Assembly: GCA_038087015.1 (NCBI GenBank)
Contig: JASBNA010000066.1
Span: 124,001 to 188,000 of the forward strand
DNA length: 64,000 bases
DNA from: Cerrena zonata
Taxonomy: Eukaryota; Basidiomycota; Agaricomycetes; Polyporales; Cerrenaceae
Reading direction: 5' to 3'
Below the pieces are notes generated by a model, which searched no databases, was not told the origin of the DNA, and saw nothing but the letters and a program-made list of their open reading frames with translations. Numbering within the stretch: the stretch's first letter is position 1; each line of letters starts with the position of its first letter. Of this stretch, positions 53,826 through 63,144 are shown in pieces. A program made the position numbers and the translations under genes.

Positions 53826-55650
53826 TTATTTGTATGAATTAGTATTTTCGAGAGTGACGGCTGAATCACGTTCAACATTCTCATCTTCACTGGCAATGTC
53901 ATGAGCAGCACCATCCTTTGAGAACTTGTGAAATTTCTTTGAGAACTTGTGAAATTTCTTTGAGATCTTGTGAAATATATTTCTCCAAAAACCATCTTCA
54001 CTGGCAATGTCATGATCACTGGCAATGTCATGAGCAGCACCATCCTTTGAGATCTTGTAAAATTTATTTCTCCAAAAACCATCATCACCCAAGATTTCTT
54101 TAGCAACCAAAGTATAACCACCCCAATATGGTAACACTTTAGTCCAAGCAATCCAATAGATAACCCCAATAGCGAAAATCAACCAGGTGACAACTGGATG
54201 AATCCAATAAGGTAAATCTTGATAAACACTTTGTCCACCAGTAGGAGGAATATAAGGAGCAGCTACTAAATAAAGACTTGATAAAAAGAAGAAAAGAGTA
54301 ATGGGGATACTTGCTTTAATTGGAGGATTCCAAGCTTCTATACCTCTAATTTTCTTGTACTGTAAATATAACAACCCACCAGAAATAGCAGCATTAACAA
54401 TATTTAATGGATAGGAAACTAAATTAAGAACAAGATTAAATCCATCACCAGCAGGAGGAGCAGTAATTGTTACGATACAAACAATCCAATGTTGAGCCAA
54501 ACCAATAAACGGAGATTTGAAAGGTTTTGAAGTAGCCCAAAATCTTGAAAATGGTAGAATACCTTCTCTACCTAAAGATTGAACAATTCTACCTTGAGAA
54601 AAGATAACGGACATGACGTTACCCAAAGCAGAAAGGGCAACAAAGACAGAAGCCGCTTTTTCGGCGGTACGACCAAAAGCATATTTGAAAAACGAAGCTG
54701 CAACAATTCTACCAGAGGAAGCAATTTCTTCAGCTGGAACAACGGCAAAATAAGCAATATTAACAAAGATATAAAGAATTGCCAATAAGATAAAAGCAGA
54801 AGGAGCGGCGACTTTCAAAAGTTTAACTGGATTTTTAACTTCACCCAAGGCATAATTAGCATTTGAATAACCAATATAAGACCAAATGACATTATATAAC
54901 GCATTAACAATCCCGTATCCACTTGGATCAGTACCTTTAAAAGCATCAACAAAATTATGAGGATCTTTAAAATCATTTGTTTTAATACCACCACCAAGGG
55001 CAACCCAACCGGTAACCGCAATGAAAAGAACAATTCCAAGTTTGAAAACCCCCAAAACATTAGCAATAAACAATCCAGCTTTAACGTTTAACCCGTTGAT
55101 TAAAAAACAAAAAGTGATAACTCCTAAACCAATACCTCTGGCATTCCAAGTACCAACCTCAACACCAGCAGCATTTAATAAGTATTCACCAACAACAACC
55201 GAATTACCGGCTGCCCAACCCAAAAAGAAAACGTAACTAGCGTACATTGCAGTAACGAAAAACTTTGGTTTTCTATAAATATATTCCAAATAGTTTTTTT
55301 CACCACCATTTCTTGGAATGGCAGAACCTAATTCCATATAAACCAATAACCCGGTGAATGCAATTATAGATCCAGCAGCAAAAATCAAAAAAAAGGCCCC
55401 GACTGATCCAGAAAATTCATAAATGGTTGAAGTAGTAACGAAAACACCAGCACCCAAACATCTGTTGAAAATAAGAAATGTAGGCTGAAATAAATCCAAT
55501 CTCTTTGGTGTTTTTATCAACTTGACCATAGCAGTAGCTGATTCTTGATCACTATAGTTTAACGATGCTGCATCATTAAATCCGGCTGCATCTGGTGAAG
55601 AAGCCTTTTCAGGACACCGTCTGCTGCTTATAAAACTTACTAAACCCCAT
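53826..55650 (-). CDS. MUP1: MUP1-like methionine/cysteine permease (LAT family), probable N-terminal frameshift
   Basis: Twelve-helix L-type amino-acid transporter. FNRCLGAGVFVTTSTIYE, IPRNGGEKNYLEYIYRKPKF, SYVFFLGWAAGNSVVVGEY, VNALYNVIWSYIGYSNANYALGEVKNPVK and LSALGNVMSVIFSQGRIVQSLGREG match yeast Mup1 closely. The long frame has its first Met at 55529, only 27 residues before helix 1. The frame is open further upstream (EKASSPDAAGFNDAASLNYSDQ) without ATG. An ATG at 55648-55650 (MGFSKFYKQQTVS) is in another frame and would join if one base of the GG at 55612-55613 were extra, giving about 607 residues (Mup1 574). The C-terminal tail is expanded by internal repeats. CACGTG sites lie upstream at 55923 and 56279. 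Confidence 0.9.
53890..54085. repeat. Intragenic repeats in the permease C-terminal tail
   Basis: Two related blocks encode GFWRN(I/K)F(H/Y)KISK and SKDGAAHDIAS; within the second, KKFHKFS is tripled. The DNA repeats (TTTGAGAACTTGTGAAATTTC; GGCAATGTCATGAGCAGCACC) are nearly identical, so the expansion is recent and in frame. Confidence 0.85.
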
Positions 55651-55773
55651 TGCTAAGTTTTATGAATGAAATTAGTTATTCTCCAAGCTTAAAATGAAGA
55701 AAATAACCTAGAATATATATCAATTATTCATTTATAAGAGTCACTTTTACACTATGAACGAAATGCACCCAAA

Positions 55774-55810
<37 letters not shown>

Positions 55811-55922
55811 CGCCTGCAAAAACACCGTAGTTATTTTCCAACCTCTGCGACACCGGAAAAACGATTCACCTAAAGCCACGGTCGGATCTGCTTCGAACGC
55901 CTTACACATCTGGTAACAGCGT

Positions 55923-55928
55923 CACGTG
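55923..55928. promoter_or_regulatory. CACGTG (Cbf1) site
   Basis: GTCACGTGCG, 273 bases upstream of the earliest plausible permease ATG; fits Met4/Cbf1 control of a methionine permease. Confidence 0.65.
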
Positions 55929-55959
55929 CGCGTACTACAAGTCTCACCCGGCAGCACCC

Positions 55960-55991
55960 CCGTATTGCTGTTCTTGCAATACGGCGATGAG
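55960..55991. promoter_or_regulatory. Hairpin next to a PAC-like GCGATGAG
   Basis: CCGTATTGC (55960-55968), 7-base loop, GCAATACGG (55976-55984): perfect 9-bp stem. The last G begins GCGATGAG, the PAC element of ribosome-biogenesis promoters in yeasts, though no such gene is adjacent. Confidence 0.5.
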
Positions 55992-56278
55992 CTGCCATTT
56001 CTTTTTCACTCGCTACAAAAAAAATAAAAGATTCATTTCTTTAATGCAATTGAAGCAGCCACAGTGACAAGCAGAACTCCTCAGTTGGCACTGGAACCCC
56101 TGGAACCACTGGGACCATTGGCAATTGTCTTGGAATGCAGCAGTGGGAAAAGTGTGGATTGTTGCAGGGCCCTCTTTGTTAATTAAGGCAATTTGAGTAG
56201 GCCTTGGGAAAATGTAAGTTCAACGTTCGCTGATTGAATGCGAAAAAATAATGAAGAAGAACCGGGGTTTCGTCACCT

Positions 56279-56284
56279 CACGTG
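56279..56284. promoter_or_regulatory. CACGTG (Cbf1) site
   Basis: TCACGTGAC, second E-box upstream of the permease. Confidence 0.55.
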
Positions 56285-56579
56285 ACAAGACACCCAAACA
56301 TCTTGGGTTTTGTTTGTCCGAAACAGGAAAACACAAGATTGTGGTTGCAAGAATCTAATTAAATCCATAATTAAACGGCCGCAACAATTAGAATTAGATC
56401 AATTGGAATAAAGCCTTATGGTATTTCATGGCTTGCCCGATGCATTGCATGGAGTTCTTGCAAAAGTACGAACAAGCAGTTGATGAGCAAATCCAAGAAT
56501 TGACCAATACAAGAATTGAGAAATACAAGAATTGAGAATTAGTACAAGCAGCAATTGGTGAAATACGCTAACGATTTCG

Positions 56580-56747
56580 TTGGTCTATGATTAGTTGTAA
56601 ATAAAAGAATGTAAATCAAAAAGGTAAATCAAAAAGCAAAAAGAAGAGTCTACAGCACGATGGTTGGTCTATGATTAGTTGTAAATAAAAGAATGTAAAT
56701 CAAAAAGGTAAATCAAAAAGCAAAAAGAAGAGTCTACAGCACGATGG
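56580..56747. repeat. Perfect 84-bp tandem duplication
   Basis: 56580-56663 is repeated base for base at 56664-56747, beginning TTGGTCTATGATTAG and ending CAGCACGATGG. No coding content. Identity implies a very recent duplication or an assembly artefact. Confidence 0.95.
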
Positions 56748-57429
56748 TTTCCATTATGGTCTCCCACTAACGTACTCAGCATCGCTCTCAGCAGCTTAAT
56801 AATTATTGATCGGACGGGTAATCATGCTTTATGCTGGATATGGCCGTAGACATTTTACTGAAAATTTTGGTTTGTTATGAAAACATTATTTTCAGCATCT
56901 GGGAGTTTAATGCTTCAAAAACGTGAATTTCGTGATATGGTCACTTCCGCTGCACCCAATTTGGACAACTTTGTCAGACCTTGAAGGTCTGCAGATGATG
57001 TACTGGCCTATCTATACTGACAGGTACAATACATCATCAAATGAAGACACAAATTATATTTAAAGTTTGTGTTAATCCAGAAATGAGGCATTGTGATAAT
57101 GTGCACATATATATAAATAATTAGGCATTTCCATATTAATGGAAAATTCTTCTACTCGACGTGGGCTGTGGACCAAAGTGATGCTTCTAATTGGTTGAAG
57201 CATGGTCGACGACCTATGGAGAGTTCTTTATATTCGGTAATAAATATTTCTATATAATATTTACAAATTGGCTTTGGATACTTAAGCTTAATCGTAATAA
57301 GTTATTTCCTCCCTTTGAATAACGTGAAAAGATTAATCTGACAGTATCGAATTAATCCACTCTACTACCAGGTATTAGTATGTATTTGACTAATGCTATT
57401 TATGCGTGTGTTATGGTCAACCGTACTAG

Positions 57430-58211
57430 AACCATGTATCTAATACTATTGGATACTGGTGGTTGATTATGGGCTCGATCTACCCACATAACCCGATAAA
57501 CTTAAAAACCATTTCTCCTGACACTTTCCGGAGTTTGAGTCAGAAACAAAAATTACAAACCAAAAAACTTTCCATTAGCCACCATCTAACCCAATTTTTT
57601 CCTAGACAGCATGATCAATTAAGAAAATTTTGGAAAACTTTTTCAAAATATTCTTTTTCCCAACTTCCTATCGATAATATTCATCTCTTCCATCTCGGGA
57701 TTTACCTCTGGAAAATCTGGAATCAACAATCCTGTTCACTTTGCCACCATTCTTTTTCAACACCTATTTCAAAACACCAAGTTCTCACTCATGTGTATAC
57801 CGGTTGTTCTGTTACCAGATCCCTTTGGGACTTATCAGGATGTTCCGGTTTAGATCGAACTTGGCTGCAAATTTTCGCACCTTCCAATTTAACCTTTCAT
57901 TCAATTCCCAAGATAAATAGATACCTTTACTTAGTTAAATGTTTTATTGATTTTCGACGATCTTCGTCGGCCTCTTCTGAGGTCCTCACTCGTCGGCTCA
58001 TTAAAACAAAGGTATCTTTTTTCTTATCATCATATAAATTCTAAACTCGATAAATTAATTCCATCCCCTTAATCAACTAAAGTGGTTTTTTCAAATTTTC
58101 CACTATGCACCCCCTTTTATATATCTCTATCTACTCTCTTTATCTCTATATAGTTAGTATTTAGATCAAATATATAAAAATATACGTGAAAAAAAAAAAA
58201 AAAAAAAAAAG
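57430..58211 (+). mobile_element. 5'-truncated LINE (Zorro/L1-like) remnant with poly(A) tail
   Basis: An open frame from about 57430 (ATG 57469) to 58044 encodes about 190 residues resembling the C-terminal end of L1/Zorro-type ORF2: a Trp/Leu-rich helix (FWKTFSKYSF, LGIYLWKIW), then the zinc-knuckle-like CSLCHHSFSTPISKHQVLTHVYTGC (C-x2-C ... H ... C) and RSLWDLSG. About 140 AT-rich 3' bases and a 23-base poly(A) (58189-58211) follow, on the same strand. No reverse transcriptase core is present. A clear target-site duplication was not found. Confidence 0.65.
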
Positions 58212-58917
58212 ATTTTGATCCTTTTGAAAGATCAGGACTTTCGACTATCGCAGAAGCAGGAGTCAGAAAGACTTCCTGCGTTATGCAGAAAGGCTGCGAA
58301 AAAATTGGTATCTTATTGTATTTCGGCACTCAATCTCTAGCTCAAACTAAATAGTTCCTTTGGAACTCACTCCAATTAACACCAACCATCTCTATCCCAC
58401 AAATTAATTCAATATGGGTTTTTTGACTAAATATGGTCTTTCATAATCTAGGTATATATCAGTAAATAGCTATAAAATATATATATTTATATGTCAAAAA
58501 AAAAAACAAACTTATTACTTCAATTTCAACGTTTGAAACACCTCTCTGTATTATTCACTGTTAAAATAGCTGAAATTGAATTAGTTTTAACGAAATTGGG
58601 TGTTTTTTACGTACAAAATGTTCATTCGAATCTTTACACTTACAGAAATTTCCTTTTACCTTGCATGCTACATGAATTATACCTATATTGAAGACAAGTT
58701 ACAATGATGTTACTGCGAAACGTATATATCTGAACTTCTGAACTACTTGCAAGTCTACTTTATACTATATTAGGATGTCTCGCTGTGCTTACGGCTTGAC
58801 TCGTAATTGATCTTCTATGATGCACGTTATTAGATCCCAATGAAACCACTAGCCTCATTGGAATTAGTGATTTAGTACTCTGGAAGAACTACTCCAGTAA
58901 TGTCATCTCAAATATAT
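58212..58917. other. Spacer between LINE remnant and Gag-like gene
   Basis: About 700 bases, AT-rich. A small inverted repeat CCAATGA/TCATTGG near 58838-58861. I looked for a gypsy pol or LTR downstream of the Gag-like gene (minus strand) and saw neither. Confidence 0.4.
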
Positions 58918-60787
58918 TCACTCAGGGGTCAATCCAGCATTTTTTGGTCTTTTCCTATTTTTTCGTTCAACTACCTTAGTCCTACTATCATTTCGACTAT
59001 CACTTTTGTGTTTGCCAGAGTCTCGGTCAACCTGTAATCTTTCAAATAAGTCTTTCCCGCTGAAATCTTCACCTATCGTATCTCTGCCAACCTGAATACT
59101 GTCAAATATATCTCTTTCGCCAAAATCTTCTTCCATTAAATCTTTCTCATTGGAGTTTCTCGATATGAAATCCCGACCATTATCATTATTCGATGGTCTT
59201 TCCAATTCCTTTGGTCTAAAGCTAATGAGTTTTGGTCTTTTATCTTTCCTCCTTGGAGTTTCTACATTGCGTCCTCGCTTATCACCTCTCTTGCTAAGTA
59301 AAAATCCTGCACGATTCTCAGCCATGGATTGTAACTCATTTAATGAATACTCTTCGAATTCTTCAGGCATAAAGTATCTCAATCTATTATCAAGACCATT
59401 CATATAAATCTCAATCTGCATCTTGGGTGAAATCTCCATTGGGCTACGTATATTGTGCGGACCCATCACCGATAGATACATATGATACTCATCAACAGTA
59501 TCATTAAAGTGTCCATTGTACTCATTAATCGAGTACGCCCCTTGTCTATGTCTGAGTACTTTCCGTCTTAGAATTTGACCATAATTTGGTGGGAGATACC
59601 TATCGATAAACTTAGCTCGAAACGATACCCAGTCCAAAAGGATATTCGCCAGAAACTCCTGTTCAAGATACTCCCTGGCTTCTCTGATTGTCAATTCTCT
59701 TAGCGCATCGTTGATACTTCCATATTTGGTTAAAAGTTCTTCTTCATGGTTATCAATATAATAAAGCCAAAATATGAAGTTTGGTGTGTATCCGTATTTA
59801 TCACGCCCTGCTCCCTTAAAAGCAGGAGCTGGTTTAAAGTTTAAAACCTTCGAATTAGAATCTCTTTTTGGTGAAGTGGAACCTATATTTGAAGTAACTA
59901 TCTTTATCTTATTCGAGACCGGAGTTCTATCTTTCGGGCTTGGATTATCTGGAATTGAGTTTCTGTTCAACGTTGTATTCACTGGAGTAATTTCTCTATT
60001 TGCAGGTGTCAAATCTCTATTTGTAGGTGTCGATTCTTTGGTTACAGTATCATTCGTTATATTGCCATTCTCTGGCACATCGGCTCTACTTTCGGGTCTT
60101 GAAACTAGCCTTGGTAGAGTAAAATCTCTGTAAGCTGGGATTGGATCTGTATTTTCAAGATTTTTATCAGTAATCGAATCTCCGTTCAAATTCTCATTTG
60201 TTGAATGGGCTCCTGGAACCAGAAATGCATTGTCCAAATTTGAGTCTCCATTTGCAGGATCTTTGTTCAAATTCGTATCTACGCTATTTGAATTTGACTC
60301 TCTTTCCATTGGTGCTAAAATACTATCCATGGATATTAGGTTTCTATCTATTGGTGCTAAGTCTCTGACTACCGGACCCAGATATATATTTGCTGGACTC
60401 GAAAGTTTATGAGCTTCTAAAGCCATTCGCTGAAGTTCCTCATTTTCATTAATGGCTTTTACAATATCATCTTTATTGGCGAGTACTTCTGTCATACGAA
60501 CTTTCATTTGTTCATCCAAATCAGAAACCTTCTTAATATATGACATCGTCATTTCCTTTTCTTTGTTCATCCAAATCAGAAACCTTCTTAATATATGACA
60601 TCGTCATTTCCTTTTCTTTGTTCATCCGCTCAATGGCTTCTGCAATGTGCTTCTCCATATCTTGCATCAACTGAATAGCAGTGTTGTTTATAGTATCTCT
60701 TTCTTTAGAATATTGCTGGATCAAACGTGTCACAAATCTATCACCTGGGCTTTCCGGAGTGTCACTAGGAACAAGCCGCCACTCCAT
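58918..60787 (-). pseudogene. Stand-alone Ty3/gypsy Gag-like gene, split by a 55-bp tandem duplication
   Basis: Two overlapping minus-strand frames (from 60787 or the TTG at 60832, and 60570-58918) become one frame of about 600-620 codons if one copy of the 55-bp duplication is removed. The N-terminus has a coiled coil (IERMNKEKEMTMSYIKKVSD), then a long repetitive Asn/Asp/Pro-rich linker. A capsid-like Retrotrans_gag domain follows at about residues 330-480 of the joined frame: DWVSFRAKFIDRYLPPNYGQ, RHRQGAYSINEYNGHF, MQIEIYMNGLDNRLRYFMPE, SLNELQSMAENRAGF. The tail is basic and charged, without a CCHC knuckle. No protease, RT or integrase follows. Either a domesticated gag gene or the last intact part of a dead element. 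Confidence 0.7.
60511..60620. repeat. 55-bp perfect tandem duplication inside the Gag-like gene
   Basis: 60511-60565 is repeated exactly at 60566-60620 (each starts TTCATCCAAATCAGAAACC). 55 is not a multiple of 3, so the duplication alone causes the frameshift. Confidence 0.95.
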
Positions 60788-60832
60788 GTTAGGATTCTTG
60801 CCTATTATTGAAATCAATTTGGTCCGAGCCAA

Positions 60833-61340
60833 TGATAGTTAATTCCCAAGAGCTATTATTCATTAAACAGCCGCCTTAACAATAAAACCTTTAAATAATT
60901 ACTTGATGTATAAATCGCTATTTCTCCTTCTCTTTAAGACCTTACTTTCGGCTCAGCACAACTTAACTTGTCAATGAAAACCATTTCCCTGTGTCAGTCA
61001 ATCAATCTCAAGTGAAAAAAGTGTGTTCTCATTTTTTCTCCGGACTTGATTAATCGCTCCATCAGATCCAAAACCATCTGCTTCAACCCCATTACCAATT
61101 ATGATAATCAAGGCCATCTACTTGTTTCACTTAACAAGAGTGTCAAATACGAAGCAACGAGATACTCCGCAGTAAGACTAAACATAAAGGTAAGTGAAGC
61201 TTTTATGCTTGCTCGCTTATTCGGTCAAACCTGTATCGAATTTAGCAAGCAAGCTTTTCGCAGACATATATATATATAGCATTCTTTGGATATCCTGAAC
61301 CTTCAGCTGGGGGTTGATTAATAACGGTTACAATAGAAGT
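60833..61340. other. Divergent spacer Gag-like gene/PHR1
   Basis: About 500 bases. A TATA-rich stretch (61268-61279) lies 60 bases before the PHR1 ATG. No LTR ends I could confirm and no other gene. Confidence 0.4.
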
Positions 61341-63000
61341 ATGGCACCCTCGAAGAAACCAAAGTTGGAAAGACTTGCGTCTTTTTCAAGTCCCTTTTAC
61401 CCTCCTACAATGACAAAAAGCACAGTCAACAATAAGTATAAGAAAGACGAAAATAAACCTTTCCATATCTTGAAAAAGACCTTGGAAGACACCCAAACAG
61501 AAAGAGAAAAGATCAAAACCGGTAAGAATGTTGCTCATTTGTTCACCAGGGACTTTAGGCTTGGAGATAATTTTGCATTATCTCAAGCCAGCGAGTTGGC
61601 CCAAGAATCGGAGGTCCGCTTATTAGTTTATTTGTCTATTCCGAAGAAGATTTCCGTTCTCATTCAGTGAGTCCATTCCAATTGAGGTACAGATTGAAAT
61701 CTCTTGAAATTGTCAAACAGGATTTGAAGAAGAAGAATATTCCCTTGTATACCCTAAATGTCGATAAAAAGAAGGATATCAATTCTTCTATATTGAAATT
61801 TTTAAAAGATTATGAGATTTCTCACTTGTTTGCCAATATAGAGTATGAGGTTGATGAATTGAGACAGTTCATTGACTTGACAAAGTCCTTATTGGAAAAC
61901 AAGATCTCTTTCCAACCTTTCCATGATACTTGTGTGGTGAAACCAGGTGAATTGGCTACAAAGTCCAAAGGAACTCAGTATGCCGTTTTCACTCCCTGGT
62001 ATCGTGCCTGGGTTGCTTACTTGGAGTCTTTGGATGATCCTTTCCCCAACTACCCTCAGCCAGAGGCCAACTCCTCAACTAAGGGTTTGGAAAAATTATT
62101 TGAATCGAAAATTCCAGAACCAAAAAGTGATTTTTATAAACTAAATGCTAAAAGTCTGGAATTTTTCGATAAGACCTGGAGTGTTGGTGAACATAATGCT
62201 GAAAAGCAGTTATTGGATTATATAAAATCTAAAACAATTAAACTGTATGATGATTTGAGAAATGAAATTAGCACTGATGCAACCTCTCATATGAGTCGTC
62301 ACTTGGCTTCGGGTACTATCTCTTCAAGAACCTGTATAAGACTCATTTAGAAAATAACTTGGTTTCCTCTTTAGCAAAAGGTCCTTCGGGAATAACTGAA
62401 TGGATTAGACAGGTTTCGTGGAGAGATTTTTACAAACATGTTATGGCAAACTGGCCTCATATTTGTATGTTTAAGCCTTTCCAAGTTGAATACGACGATA
62501 TTGAATGGGAATATAATCTTGAACATTATCAAAAATGGTGTGAAGGGAAGACAGGTTATCCAATCGTTGATGCCGCCATGAGACAATTGAATGAGACTGG
62601 GTATCTTCATAATAGACCAAGGATGGTGGTTGCTAGTTTTTTAAGTAAGCATCTTTTAATCGATTGGAGGTGGGGTGAACGTTACTTCTTAGAACACCTA
62701 ATCGATGGAGACTTTGCTTCCAATAACGGTGGCTGGGGTTTCAGTTCAGGTGTAGGAGTTGATCCGCAACCTTACTTTAGGATTTTTAACCCTTGGACCC
62801 AATCTGAGAAGTTTGATAAGAATGGTGACTATATTAGAGAATGGGTTCCGGAATTGAGAGAGATCGACGATTCGAAAGGAATACATAACCCTTATGATCA
62901 TGGATTTGAGGACGTCGCTGAAAAAAATGACTATCCCAGACCAATTGTCGATCATTCTTTTGCTAGAGAAAGAGCCTTAGAGAGATACAGAGGAGAATAA
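61341..63000 (+). CDS. PHR1: PHR1, CPD photolyase, two frameshifts
   Basis: FAD-dependent, light-driven repair of cyclobutane pyrimidine dimers. Domains: an antenna/Rossmann part (HLFTRDFRLGDNFALSQAS, VSPFQLRYRL, FANIEYEVDELRQ) and the FAD/DNA-binding helical part (SRHLASGTISS, EWIRQVSWRDFYKHVMANWP, WCEGKTGYPIVDAAMRQL, NRPRMVVASFLSKHLLIDWR, GDFASNNGGWGFSSG, PYFRIFNPWTQSEKFD). All match yeast Phr1. One base is missing near 61642 (IP-EEDFRSHSVSPF is restored) and one near 62331 (after SSRT, continuing LYKTHLENNL). Correction gives 553 residues (yeast 565). I chose the ATG at 61341 since the frame opens upstream only via TTG. Confidence 0.93.
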
Positions 63001-63144
63001 TTGTTTCCCAAGCTACAACTTCTTCAACTAAATGTCATATCGAATCAGTTTTATGTATTAAATGCAAACACTTTTTTATATACTTTTATTTTGATGGAAA
63101 TCAAACCTCAAATCAAAAATTTTTATGTACTATATACAATAAAC

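Larger units (their letters stand above)
55651..57429. other. 1.8-kb gene-free region upstream of the permease
   Basis: Contains a 31-base poly(A) (55777-55808), CACGTG at 55923-55928 and 56279-56284, a 9-bp hairpin (55960-55984) abutting GCGATGAG (55984-55991), and the 84-bp tandem duplication. No conserved ORF or tRNA. Confidence 0.5.

Noticed and set aside
56940..57060. Possible LTR with inverted termini around 57 kb
   Set aside because: Only short inverted words (CAGACC/GGTCTG, GATGATGTA/TACATCATC); no second copy and no TG...CA ends with a target duplication.
60815..60832. TGGCTCGGACC near the start of the Gag-like gene as a tRNA primer-binding site
   Set aside because: It begins with TGG as a PBS would, but no LTR end or matching tRNA could be shown.
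61314..61340. Non-ATG (TTG) extension upstream of PHR1; same for COG3, PTC1 and CYP52
   Set aside because: The TTG-led extensions have no homology, and an ATG follows within a few codons.
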